Shown here in pieces: positions 1 through 10,935 of a stretch of DNA of 22,803 bases; within the stretch, counting starts at the first letter, position 1, and every line of letters starts with the position of its first letter. The notes under the pieces were generated by a model. That model did no database searches. It worked only from the letters and a program-made list of their open reading frames with translations, and was not told where the DNA came from. Made by a program: the position numbers and the translations under genes. Source of the stretch: Spirogloea muscicola (lineage: Eukaryota; Streptophyta; Zygnematophyceae; Spirogloeales; Spirogloeaceae); contig WELB01000029.1 in NCBI GenBank assembly GCA_009602725.1, forward strand, positions 779,892 to 802,694, read 5' to 3'.

Positions 1-18
1 CCGCCGCCGCCGCCGCCG
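1..18. repeat. (CCG)6 microsatellite
   Basis: Six perfect CCG triplets stand at the left edge, followed by TCGCCG. The true length is unknown because the window starts inside the repeat. Confidence 0.8.
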
Positions 19-511
19 TCGCCGAGCTCGCCATGGCGGCCGCCGCGGTGCGTTTCCGCCCCCCGCCGGCTCTCGCGACCCCGCTCCTGCCGCCGCCTCG
101 CGTCGGTCGCGCATGGGCCACACCGAGTGGAGAGCCTTGCTCGTTGACCTGGGGCTGCTCCAGCGGCCTTGCGCGGCCAATTGGCGAGGCACGCCGTCTT
201 GCCGCGAGGCGGCCGCCGCCACCAATGCACGGCATCTGTCGGCAGAGGCAGCTCATGCGGGCATCCCGCAGGCGGCGCCAGCCTGAGGCGGCGCCAGCCG
301 GTGCTACCGGATGCTGTTCAAGCAACGGTGGCAGTCATTGCTCATCATCGGTGTCAAGTCCAAAGCGCGCAGCTAGCACGCCTCCCATTGCTCGTGGTCG
401 CACCTCGGTCCGCGGTTCGGCCGCCTGCAGAAGCTGCGTTGCAGATCAGGCTCTCTGGCAGGCCGAGTGGTCATTTGTCAGCTTCGCGACAACAGTTGGA
501 AAGGCGTACTA
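1..511. other. GC-rich leader upstream of the NOI-like gene
   Basis: This stretch opens with six CCG triplets (1-18) and is very GC-rich. Open frames run through it, but none shows a recognisable domain and their composition looks like frame-shifted GC-rich sequence. It lies directly upstream of the first ATG (512) of the NOI-like gene, so it may hold that gene's promoter and 5' UTR. It could also contain the end of a gene that starts outside the window. I can support no gene here. Confidence 0.4.
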
Positions 512-3500
512 ATGTCGGGAAGTGGCACGGACTATCCAAAGGTTGCAGCGGCAGTCGGGCTGACGTCGGCAAGGCCGCCGGTGTTGTTTCGCAGGCCACC
601 TCTGGGCAGGCGCAGCGGCATGCGGTTCCAAGGTTCGGCCAGTGGTCGGACCCTGCCACCGGGCCGGCCAACTACACCGCCGTCTTTGAAATTGCGAAGG
701 CCGGCAGGCCGCGCCCTGGGTGGGACCTGCCCGACCTGCAGCCGCCTTTGGATAGCGGCAGCGGCGGCGGCGAAGGCGGCGGCCGTGGCGACCAGCGGGG
801 GCCCGTTCCCACCATGGAGCGGCAAGGTGCCAAGGGGGCAGCCGATGCCTCGCCCCTGTCGCCGCAGTTGATGGCAATGCCGGAGGTGTACAAGCGCGGG
901 GACCTGCTGCCGGGAGACCTGCTGCGCAAGGTTCCCAACCTCTCGCGTGACGCCGGCCACGCTACTTCCGGCCGGCCTCCTCAGCCCCCGCAGGTGCGTC
1001 CGCGCGAGGCCCAGCGACGGCGGTATCGCGAAGGTGGAGACGGCGCCGCACAATCCCCTCAGAGAGAGGCCTTTGCTCCCCCGTTGTCATATCGAGAGGA
1101 CATCCGAAGGACCGCCAGCGATGGCGACGCCCTGGGTGACGTGCTCAGCGGCCGTGGACACCCGGGCTCACCTGACTTTGGCTACCAACGCCGGCGGCAC
1201 CAAACAGTGCCGTCGCATCATGACCCACCACCGCAGAGCCGCTGGCAGGCCCCCGAGGAGGGCAGCGGCGACGGCGGCGATGCTCGCAGGGTGGACAGGG
1301 ACGACGATTACCTCGGGAGCCAGCGCGCCTTTGACGATGTCGTCGGCAACCTGGGCTTCCGTGACGAGCACCGGGGCGGTGGTGGCAGCAGGGGGGGCGC
1401 CAGCTCCCAGTCGCCAGCGCGCGCACGACAGAGTCCCCGGGAGGTAGAGCTCGAGCGCCAGCGCTCGCGCAGCCGCGAGCGGAGCGACCTGGAGCAGCTG
1501 GCGGAGCGAGCCGGCATCCCAGCAGACCTCGCCGCCATGGACCTCGGCGACGACAGCCCGCGCCGAGCCCGCACCCCTCCGCGCCCGGCCCCGCACTACG
1601 GCGGCAACAACGACGGCGGGGGGCTTTCTGGTGATCTCGACAGCAGTGGTGGCAGTGGGGAGCAGTTTACGATGCCGCTAAACCGTGCGCGCGCCTTCCT
1701 GGAGCAGCAGTCGGCGTCAAGGCAGGGCAGCATCCGGGAGCGGGCATCGCTCCGCGCTTCTGTGGATAGTCCGACGCGCGATGCCCCCTTCCGATCCTTC
1801 TCGCCGGTGAGGGGCGAGGAGCAGCGGGAGCAGCGCGGGAGCTTGACGCCGACGCGGCGGGCCGTCATCGCTGCCTACAAGGGAAGCGCCACCAACGGTG
1901 GTTCTGGCGGCAGCGGCAGCAGCGGCAGCTCGAGTTCGTCATCACCCAAGCGGCTCGCTCCCCCGGCCGGCTCATACCACCATGGCCACTCTCGCCTTGG
2001 ACCAGCGGGCGGCGGGGGCGGAGGCGGTGGCGCCGGCGGCGCCGTGGCAATGCGCCAAGGTGCATGGCAGGGAGGGGCCCCGATTACGCCGCCGCCGCGC
2101 ACGCCACCGCAGGCACGCCACGAGGCGTCCCCAGGTGGCCTGCTCTACAGTCCCGACTCCAGCCGCGGGTCGCAGTCGCCTGGCTCGCCGTCCTCGGCAC
2201 GCGACTCCCCCTTCCGGCTCGCCACGCCGCCCAATCGCCGGCCTTACCACCAGCCACCGCTGCCATCGCCGCCGCCGCCGCCGCCGCTGCAGCAGCCACC
2301 ACCGCGGCAGCAAGACTTGCAGTACCAGCAACTGCTTGCCAGCTTCGAAGGTGTGCAGGGCTTGGAGGACCTGAGCCACTCTGTGGTGTACCACCCGACA
2401 TACCTGCGGCAGCGCGCGCGGCAGCATGCTGAGCAAGAGCGGCAGCGCGAGCTGGAGATGGAGGTGGAGCTTGGGCGCGAGCGCGAGCTGCGGCAGGGCC
2501 GCTCGGGAGGCCGCCGGGACGAGCGGGCGCCGTACGTCGGCTCCGACCCGCCATCGGATGTATCGCTGGAGGCCACGGGCATCCCAGCTGCCGTCAAGGC
2601 CATGGTGGGGTCTGGCGCCAGCCCCCCGGCCTCGTGCTCGGCCTCCGCCAACTCCAGCTTCGAGTTCACGCCACAGGACGTCGCTGCGCACTATGGGAAG
2701 CCGAAGGCTGCCGAAGGCGGTTATGGAGGCCGCTTCGGCCATCCGAGCGACGAGCGCAGCTCCGGGCCGCCGCCGAGCCGGCCCCCTCCCATGTCACCGC
2801 CATCTGCCGTTGCTGCTTCGTTTGCTGGGCCGGCTGCCGCAGGCCGGCCGCCCCTCCGCCGTGCACCCCTCCCACCAGGCTCGCCCTCAAGGGCGCCGCC
2901 GCTGGCAGCACCTTATGCCCCTGGCGGAGACGCGGCGGAGTTGGAGCGTGACAAGGACAAGGCTGTAGCGCAGCGCAGCGCTGTGGTAGTGCCACTTGAT
3001 GGGCAGTCCTCTGGCGACGAAAGCCGTGAGGAAGCCGTTGCTCCTGTCAAGGACGTGTTGGAGGTACCTGCCCCACCGGCGCAGACAACATACTACCAGC
3101 CGGTATGTCTCCTCCCCTGCAAGCTTGCTCGCGGTACTCCATCTTGCGATGGACTTATCATGCTCACTGTGGTCATTGTGTGTGCGTGTGTTGCTGGTCG
3201 CTTGAAGCTCCTGTCTCGCTAGTGACTAAGTGAGATCTGGCTGTTTGCCTGCTCTGTCTGTGACACTGTACAGCCTGCTGACACTGCGGTGCCCTTGACA
3301 ATGCGGTTCGATGCTGCCCGTAAGCACCACGGGCCGACCCCCACCATGGCCGATGTCGGCCTTCAGTCGCATGTGAGTGATCAGACTGCAACTATCACTT
3401 TGTTTAAGGTCCGCTGGGTGCCAGAACGTGTCGCTGTTGTCTGCCTTTTGTGACAAGACTGTCTAGCTTATGATTAGTTCGCCGGTGCCAGTGACCACAT

Positions 3501-3672
3501 GAGCAGTGCTGAATGCTGAGCACGGCCATTCTGAGACATGTATCTGCAGTTAGTTGACTCTGCTCGCAGTACGAGGCTTGCTGAGCTTCTGGGTTGAGGC
3601 GTCATTTGTGTGCAGGTACCCAAGAAGAAGCAGAGCTCGTGGTTGTCCTGCTTCTGTCCTTTTTCAGAATGA
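512..3672 (+). CDS. NOI/RIN4-like intrinsically disordered protein with cysteine C-terminal tail
   Basis: Model: exons 512-541, 595-3102 and 3616-3672, phase 0 at both junctions, about 864 residues. Residues 21-27 read VPRFGQW, followed by YTAVFEIAKAGR around residues 37-48. This matches the NOI (nitrate-induced) motif of land-plant RIN4-family proteins: VPxFGxW, then YT-x2-F-x2-A. The last exon encodes only PVPKKKQSSWLSCFCPFSE-like residues, a lysine run before two cysteines, as in plant NOI proteins whose tails are acylated and hold them at the plasma membrane. Between lie about 800 low-complexity residues: RS-rich stretches, polyglycine, polyproline near residue 566, and a charged, probably helical segment near 615-650. 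The motif E-A-x-G-I-P-A-x3-A-M occurs twice (GIPA at about residues 317 and 672). In plants the family scaffolds immune signalling; the role here is unknown. Intron 1 is only 53 bp, so the start is the least certain part. A direct ORF from 169 is less likely because it reads through that intron. Confidence 0.72.
2266..2288 (+). repeat. CCG triplet run encoding polyproline
   Basis: A run of CCG triplets inside the large exon of the NOI-like gene encodes consecutive prolines, flanked by further proline- and glutamine-rich sequence. It is part of the disordered region. Confidence 0.7.
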
Positions 3673-4667
3673 GCAAGCAGGGCTGTGCACTAGCTCAACC
3701 ATGGGGCCACTTTGGCGCTGCTCATGCGGCGTGTCGCAGATTACTGACCCTCAGGGGTTGCGCTCTGCTACATGCTGCCGATGTCTGAAGGCGCTACCTG
3801 CCGACTTGCACCAAACATTGCAGTCGAGCAAAGAGTGCAAGTAACCTCTCCTTCGCGGCCAAATCATCTACAGCACCAGCTTTGCAGAAGAGGCGGCAAG
3901 TTCACAGTCCATCTCCAGTAATTTGATGAGGTAATTGGCTATCGTGCTTACAGTTGTTGGCGAGCATGACGGGAGATTGAAGTTCATGTTGTTGAGGCTT
4001 CAGCCTCTGGCTAGCTTAGATTCAATAAAAGGGCCATGTCCACCCCCCACACATCCGGCTCCTGCAAAGACGGCCTGGCTTGACAGGCCGGTGCCTGCAG
4101 ACCCCGTTGCCCACGTCAGGCACCCCTTGTGCAAGCTCCAATGTCTGCTTCCAACGCCTAAGCATATGGCTGCTGCTGCCCCTTGGTGGGTCTGTATTTA
4201 CCACTTTATATGGCTAAAGAGCTCTTATAGCTCAATGCTTGTGAGTTGCAACCAAGTACAGTGCTTCAGAGCATGAGAAATACGCTTACTCTGCTCAATG
4301 CAGAGTTCGCTGATTGTCTATCGAAAGATCCATCATATGACCTTGCTATCTGACGTCATTGACGTGATAAGACTGGTCTCAGATGACGCTGTGGATGTCA
4401 TAGTGAACAAGACTCGTGTTGACTGAAAATGAATTTGGCTGAGTAATAGAAGCATTGCTGGAGAAGTGTAGATGCAGGTGTCTGCATCTACTCCACTCTT
4501 TGCCACTGCAGATGTTGCATGTGGAGCTCACAGATGTCCAAGAACTTCTGCCCTCTGTTGTTACGAGCTTGGGTGCTCAATGCAAGCATCCCATACTATT
4601 CTATTGCACGTCAGGTAGTAAAGGTGCACTGAGTAACCACGACTAAGATCTTGTCACGACCACTCTC
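3673..4667. other. Convergent 3' intergenic region
   Basis: This lies between the stop codons of the NOI-like gene (+) and the ligase gene (-). It should hold both 3' UTRs. The small ORFs here lack recognisable domains and none joins to a neighbour by plausible splicing. The only clear structure is the hairpin at 4468-4491. I see no RNA gene. Confidence 0.6.
4468..4491. repeat. Perfect inverted repeat (hairpin)
   Basis: GTAGATGCAG and its exact reverse complement CTGCATCTAC flank a 4-nt GTGT loop, giving a 10-bp stem. Flanking bases could extend it imperfectly. It sits about 180 bp beyond the ligase stop codon, probably in the ligase 3' UTR. The function is unknown. Confidence 0.6.
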
Positions 4668-7600
4668 TCATTCGTCGCCCTCGCCGTTGGCATCAGCTTG
4701 GCGGTGGACGCCTTGAGCTCGATACAGCTCAGCCACCTGGAACATCCAGGCACAGATTATCACCTCACACAGGACAAGCTCCTCCAAACACCCAATCTTT
4801 TGAAGGTCTTGAAGAACATGGGGTCTTATGGCTGTGGCTATGACGAGGGCTTGCTGTCTTTGAGTCTACCTGCTCTGCTGATGTCGCTTGCTCTGGCTGC
4901 TTATCTTCCCGCACCCGCAGGAACCTCGGAAACCTCAGCGCGATGCCCTGTGGTGCAGTGTTTGAAGAGCCAATTGAGTGAAATTGTGTCGCTCACCACA
5001 CTGCCACTCATTCTAGGCCACACAGAGACAGGAGCGCATCACATTCAGGACTTTGCACTCCTGTCCACTACCCACAAGACAGTCAGTGCCCTGTGGTGCG
5101 ATGTATGAAGAGGACATTTTGTAGCACGCATGCGGTTACCTTCACAGGGTCCACAGCACCGCAGGCGGCCTTGTGCATGGGGCTGATGGACAGGTCTGCG
5201 GCCTTCACTTCCCACACTTGGCTTGGCAAGAACCAAACATCCACGGGCAACGTCTCGCCGTACCGGTAGTAGGGCTGAGAAGGACAAGGCCAGTAAGTAA
5301 GACCAGCAAGCCTTCTTCATCATTGCATCTAGGAATGAGGCACTTGGGCTTGAGTCTAGGGGTTACATTACAGGGTGCGAGACTCATCATTAGGCTTTGA
5401 AGCGCAGGTCAGGCTACGCAGCAGCCTGGCATGCAGCATAAGCTGTCATGCTCTCACAAGCCGCTGCACATTCCAAAGAATCGAGAATGGGCCTTGCATA
5501 GCTGCATGTGCAACTGAGTCGAAGTAACAAGAGCATCTTTGATCTCCTCACCGGAGGCCTGGGTATGACGTGTTGTTTCAACGAGGCAGACAGCTCCTCC
5601 AAGATGGCCTCCGAGAAGCCGGTTCCTGCACAGCAACAACGTAGCTATTGGCGACAACATCCTCACCCTTTCTCGTAAGCCAGCTTTTGTGCAGCTAGCA
5701 CGCTTGCTGATCAAGGGGTGCTCCATACTGGGTCATGGATGTCATATGCGAAGTCGGTCAATTTCTTCTGCAGGTTATGGGCTGACCAAGACGCAGCGAA
5801 ATCTATCGTCGGACCGAGATGACAGCCTCAAGGACTTTAGATGGTGCTCCGCATCTACGCAGGATGGTGTAGTCATGCGCTTCTTGCAATTTCAGATCAG
5901 AGACTCTTGTTATAGCTAGAGCTACGAGCATTGACTACATGTGCGTCAAAGCAGGATTGAGCCCAGTGACTTTTATATTTGTGCAATACCGATCTTAGTG
6001 ATGCTCTGGTACTCCTCCGAGGTGTCATCATAGCAGGCCAAAAGAAAAGCCCCGAAAACTCCTGCACGTGCCAGAGTTGGGATGTGCTGCATCAGATGGC
6101 TAGTTTATAGTTGTTGACTTGCCAAGACGGATACTCTCACCCACTCCGACATCCGTCCATAGAGGGCACAAGCTGATTGAGAATGTCGCAGAACCCTTAT
6201 TTGAAGCTAACTTGGAGATGCTGAGACTCATAATATCAGCTTGGCGAGCAGCAAGGCATGACCAAGGCGTAGTCTCTCGCATGCTTCCTCAGAGGCAGAG
6301 TACCAGACAGACCTGCCCGCTTGCCCCGGCCATGGAAGGCGCCGATGACCACCAGGTCCAGGGAATCGCCCAAGCTGTGTCAAAGAGATGTGCAAAGGTG
6401 GAGCACATTGCTTCTAGATAAACACGTGAGAGGAATGGCACAGGAACGACGACTGAGACGGCACATTAACCACATTTGACGGAGTCACAGATGCGTCCAG
6501 AGGGTAGAGCGAGTGAAATGGGGGAGTTGAAGGTGCGTGCTCACTTGTCCATGTAGTCCTTCTTGAGCTTGAGCCAATTGTTGGACCGCTTGGCGGGCTC
6601 GTACGTGGCATCATGCTCCAACGTCTTCACCATCAGACCCTCGCAACTGCGAGTCAAGCGAGGCACGCGGTGCCCACACTAAGCATACGCACTCTTGCAG
6701 CAAAGCTCCAGATGCAACCTGCCTTTGCATCACGACTAAGGCTTCTTGGCACATCCCTTGAGACCCGGGACGAAGGCCCTTGCAGTAATCACCTCTGCTT
6801 CACAGCTTCATTGAGGAAGGACTGAATCTCCTCTACATCGCTGGCGGTAATTGCTGTGGCGAATTGGAACTCGCCTTCGACCTCTTGGAAGGACTCATAC
6901 AAGGCCTGCGAGCTCATACCATTATCATGTGCCAATCAAGGAGCCACAACACACGGCTGAGAGTATTCAGTCAGGCCAGCCACCAATCAAGTGACTATCA
7001 CGTCGCGACAGAGGCAACCTTCGAGATGATGAAAATCAGAGCAGCATGACAGGGGTGGGTACCTGACACTGTGCAGGTCATCACCTTGCGGCGGTCGGTC
7101 AGCTGCTCGTGCAGTAGCTCGCGGCCATTGATGTAGAGCAAGTCGAACGCGAAGATGCACACCTGCACCTTGATGTCGCCGACTATGACGCCCTTCTTGG
7201 CACGCGTGCTCAGGACCTGACAAGGGCGAGACCCATGTGCATGCTCAGATGCCATGGAGCAGCTAGTGTGATCCACTGGGAAACAGGAGAGCACCATGTG
7301 TAAGGGCGTCAAAGTTGATCAATGACTTCGAGAGTGCCACCTTGTGGCTTTCAGATGCTGCAAGGAGGTGACTGGTCAATGAGTGCTTGTTTGGCTGCGC
7401 AACCTGGAATGGAAGGATGCGCTTCTGCTCGCGGTCGTACGCCACCGCCTCGCAGTCCAGCACGAAGGATGTGATGCCCTCTTTCTTGTACCTGCCATGG
7501 CCACGGCGTCAAGTCGCAAGATTGACAAAGCAGCGCTTGTAAGGTATACCTGCTTACGGAAATTAATACCATCAGTGAAAGTTGATGTACCAAGTCATAC

Positions 7601-10600
7601 TCCGAGCTGCCTTTCAGGAGTGCAGACACATGGGGAAAGGGAGAGCCTGGCAACACTTCCTGAGACTCAAACAAATTTTTGACTCGCTGCAGCCAGCTTG
7701 GGCCGCAACAGGATGCTGCCAAGCCCATGCATGTGCAGCGACCTCTTCATGGTGGCGACAATGTCTGGGTACTTCTGGGTGTTGCGCTCCGCGTTGCGGC
7801 TGTAGATCTCGACGCTGCCGTCCTCCAGGCAGTGTATCTGTGGAGCCCGGGCGCAGGGGATGGGGGTCAATCAGTGGCCCTCGATGAGGGTACCATGACC
7901 ACCGACCCTAGCGCTGCATAATCTAGCAGCATTCTGCAGACCTTAAGGTCATCATTGAAGTGATAAAGTGGGTGGTCAATCAGTGTGCATGTTGATTGGC
8001 ACAATCGCGTAGATGACTCACCTGCGCGCGCTCGCCATCGTACTTGTACTCGCACGTGAAGACGGAGTTCTGGAACTTGTCAAGGACCTCGGAGATGCCG
8101 CGTGTGGGCTTGGCCAGCATCGGCCCGACGGGCGTGCCCGGTGTAAAGCGGCAGCGCTCGGGCAGCGCACGAATGCCGCCGGGCTCCAGCAGCGCCGGCA
8201 CGACAATGTCATAGTTGGGCAGCACCGAGAACACCTGCTTCATGATTCGCACGGCCTGCCACATTGAAAACATGAATGCAGCGAGATTGTCAGGTCCGTG
8301 TCAGGCAGCTTGGCCAAGGCGCCAGAGCGATGCCGAGCTCATTAACACACTTTGTCTGAACGTTCTGGCAAGATCCTAGGGAAGTGGTTGCAATGTATAT
8401 AGTGACTCCTGTGAGGGGCTTTATTCCTTAGATTGATTCAATGAGCTCGGCAGCTGGGTTTGCACTGATCACCTCCTCCAGGCGTGCAGGAAGATCGGCT
8501 GTGGAAGGCGGAGGGCGCTCGGCGAGCACAGCCGCCTGCGCGAGCGCCGCAAGCACCGTCTGCTCAGCAAGCCCAATGCGCATCTTGCCCTGCAGCAGGC
8601 GCACGATGAAGAGCGGCTCCACGTCGCGCGCCGCCACAATGAGCTGCTTCATCCGCGCTCGCTTCTTGTCCACGCTCTCTTTCCCAGCCTCCTGCACCGC
8701 ACAACGATGACCGCCTGGTGGCCGGATTCAGTTTTTAGCAATACAATCTTAACAGTTTGGATTATGCCTCAGGGTCTATCTGGCAGGTGTGCATCGACAA
8801 GCGAGGATGCCAGCTCAATACCGCCCAAGCGGTATTCCCAGGCCGGCTGACCTTGGCTATGAAGCGGAATGCCTCGAGAACTTTGGCACAGGCCAGCGGC
8901 GGGGCCGGGAACATGGTGCGCTGCGTCGTGCGGCTAGCCCGTGCAACGAGCCCCAGGTCACCACATTCCTGACAACCTCCGTCCGCCGCCGCTGGCGTGT
9001 CAGCGTGATGTGGGGGCGCTCCCCGAGCCAACTGGTGAGTGGAGGCGGCGTTCATCAGCAGCGCTCACTCACCTTGTATTCGGCCTTGATCTGAGCCTCG
9101 CGGCGGCCGGTCGCATCAGCAAGCGCCTTGACGATGGTCGCGTCGCCGATCCCAAGCTCCACGCCCTCGTGCGACGGCGCCACCTTGTTGGCCGCGAGGT
9201 ACACCACTGCCAGAAGGTCTGACGGCGTCGTCGCCATGACGGCTAGGAACAACTTGCACATGATCTCGCCGATCGCCAGCCGGCCCGACTCCTTGGCCAC
9301 CTCTGCAAGCATGGCAGTCATGCAAGGCTCAGCCTGCTAACGCGCAAAGCACCGCATTGAGACCAAGAAAGACTGAAGTGGTTGTTAGGGTTTAGGGTGT
9401 AAAGTTCGGTTGGGGGGTTTGGGGTTAGGATTTTAGGGTTGGGGTTAGGTCAAAGTGTGCGGAGCTCACCCTCAAAGGCTCTGGCGAGGGCGAGGAATGG
9501 CACGGGCTCGCCCGGCTGCCAGGAGGCAGCAGCCATGGGATCAAAGCTGGTGAGGCGCGCGGCGGCCGCGGCAGCTCCGTCTGCACCGCCCTTGGCCTTG
9601 GCCTTGGCCTTGGCCTTGCCACCAGCGGCAGTGGCCAGCGCCCTGGCGCCCTCCATCAGCCGCGCCTCCGCCGCGTCCCCAGGAGCTGCCCCCGCAGCTT
9701 CGCTGTCGCTGCTGGCCGCGTCGCTGCCGTCGTGGTCCGCATCCTCGCTGCTCGCCGGGCCGCCCGCTGCGACTGCGCCGTCGGCAAGCGCCGTATCTGC
9801 TGCCGGTATCACCGCCTGATCTTCCTCCATTGCCGCCACAGAGGTTGGTTGCCCGTTGGTGCTCAAGCGCTGCAGCGACGGCCCCCGGCCTTGTCTGCTG
9901 CTGGCGGCGGCGGGGCCGTCGTCCTCGTTGTTGTCATCATACAGCACCTGGCGCCGCTTGCGGCGCAGCGGCCGCCGGGCATCTGCTCCCTCTGCAGATG
10001 TCCTTGGGGACGGCCCAGCCTCCGCGGCCACCGTCTCGCCGACCCGCCTGGCCGTCTCGCCTCCGGCCACTTCCTCCTTGGAGCCAGTCGCGACCTCTGA
10101 TGCTGGCGCGTTGACGTGCTTGCCAAGTACAAATGCGCAGGGCTTCTCCTGCGGCGTCGCTGCAGCCGGTGTCCTGGTGGCGGCTTCCACCTCGCCATGC
10201 CCCTCGGCAGCTGCCAGTTCACCGTCCATTGGCGCCTTGGCTGCACAATCAACATGGGTGCGCGGGTCACAGCTAGACACACAATGCCGGCTAACGCCCA
10301 GGTAAGGACTCCGCTAATGACTTTGCTAATTAATTCTCCTATACGGAAAAGGAATTGAAGCTCAGCCTTAGACGCAAATGCACTCGGCCGGGGCGGCAGA
10401 CTGTCACCTGGCGACTTGGGTTCACGGCGGACAAGCCGCCGGTGACGCTTCCGGGCGAGCAGGGGGTCGACAGCACTCGGCGCCTCGCTCAGGACGGCGC
10501 CTTCCGCGGCGTCGGCCTCGCTGCCCGGCGCAGCCGCAGGCGCAGCGGCGCCCACCGACGACGGAGCAGCTGCGGCGTTGCATCGCCAGGAGCAGCGCCT

Positions 10601-10910
10601 CCGTCAAAGTCCATCAAAGGGCCAACGTGCGGATTGAACAAGGGTCTCATGAAAAGAATTGATTAGAATCTAAGACTTCCAGCCGAGAGGGCTTGCCTGC
10701 CGGAGAGTCGTGCGCGGCCGCCGCCGGGGCTTCACCGGCCACGTTGGCTTCGCTGCCGCCGCCTTGCGCCTTGGCGGCGGCTGCCGCCGCCGCCGCCGCC
10801 GCCGCCGTGGTGACTGGCGCAGCTGCCGGGCGGTGGTTCTGGAAGAAGGCCCCGATGGACGTCTGCCGCGACGGCGGCGCCGGCCCTGGCGCCGCTGCCG
10901 CCGGCCTCAT
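4668..10910 (-). CDS. LIG1: ATP-dependent DNA ligase I
   Basis: Joins Okazaki fragments and seals repair nicks in the nucleus. The 18-exon model gives about 988 residues and every junction keeps phase. Exons: 10910-10697, 10569-10408, 10240-9470, 9302-9073, 8968-8852, 8691-8473, 8255-8022, 7837-7743, 7491-7404, 7216-7085, 6905-6793, 6646-6545, 6374-6313, 6061-5990, 5625-5552, 5274-5140, 4947-4870, 4736-4668. Residues 16-23 are QTSIGAFF, a canonical PCNA-binding PIP box. A polyalanine run and basic clusters follow ([17 protein letters not shown]; likely nuclear localisation). The DNA-binding domain starts near [18 protein letters not shown]. The adenylation motif [11 protein letters not shown] puts the AMP-accepting lysine at about residue 642. 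Further nucleotidyltransferase motifs are [10 protein letters not shown] and WLKLKKDY, and the OB fold ends with [13 protein letters not shown] and [15 protein letters not shown]. Intron 1 is modelled as GC-AG and is the only uncertain junction. The ATG lies 11 bases from adapter sequence, so the upstream region is not genuine context. Confidence 0.96.
9303..9469 (-). repeat. Interstitial telomere-like repeats in a ligase intron
   Basis: The intron between ligase exons 3 and 4 carries degenerate TTTAGGG/TTAGGG/TTGGGG-type units on the + strand, concentrated at about 9385-9450. TTTAGGG is the usual telomere unit of plants and many green algae. The units are diverged and lie inside a functional-looking intron, so this is an interstitial array, not a chromosome end. 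Confidence 0.75.
9590..9619 (-). repeat. 6-bp tandem repeat encoding Lys-Ala dipeptides
   Basis: Five near-perfect CCTTGG units on the + strand encode alternating lysine and alanine on the minus strand within ligase exon 3. They lie in the variable linker before the DNA-binding domain, where length changes should be tolerated. Confidence 0.8.
10782..10807 (-). repeat. GCC triplet run encoding polyalanine in ligase exon 1
   Basis: A run of GCC triplets just after the PIP box encodes about a dozen consecutive alanines in the disordered ligase N-terminus. Confidence 0.7.
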
Positions 10911-10920
10911 CGCCGCCGCC

Positions 10921-10935
10921 AGATCGGAAGAGCAN
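10921..10935. other. Illumina adapter remnant and single N: artificial sequence join
   Basis: AGATCGGAAGAGCA at 10921-10934 is an exact match to the start of the standard Illumina TruSeq adapter. It is followed at 10935 by the only ambiguous base in the window. On one side is the start of the ligase gene. On the other a LOV-domain exon stops in mid-domain. The adapter must have been left untrimmed at a read or contig end and then joined to unrelated sequence. The two flanks should not be assumed to be neighbours in the genome. Confidence 0.93.

Noticed and set aside
169-594. Upstream part of the long + strand open frame that starts near 169
   Set aside because: It has no ATG-supported start, its composition looks like frame-shifted GC-rich sequence, and a 53-bp intron with a good pyrimidine tract explains how the coding frame is entered at 595.
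471-2995. Numerous ORFs of 60-250 codons on the minus strand and in other frames across the NOI-like gene
   Set aside because: They are shadows of GC-rich, triplet-repetitive coding sequence; none has a recognisable domain.
8428-8472. Extension of the ligase frame past exon 6 to a stop at 8428
   Set aside because: It reads into the intron. A GT donor at 8472 joins in phase to the expected next ligase block at 8255.
9439-10305. Plus-strand ORFs opposite ligase exon 3
   Set aside because: Alanine-rich antisense frames of a well-supported minus-strand exon.
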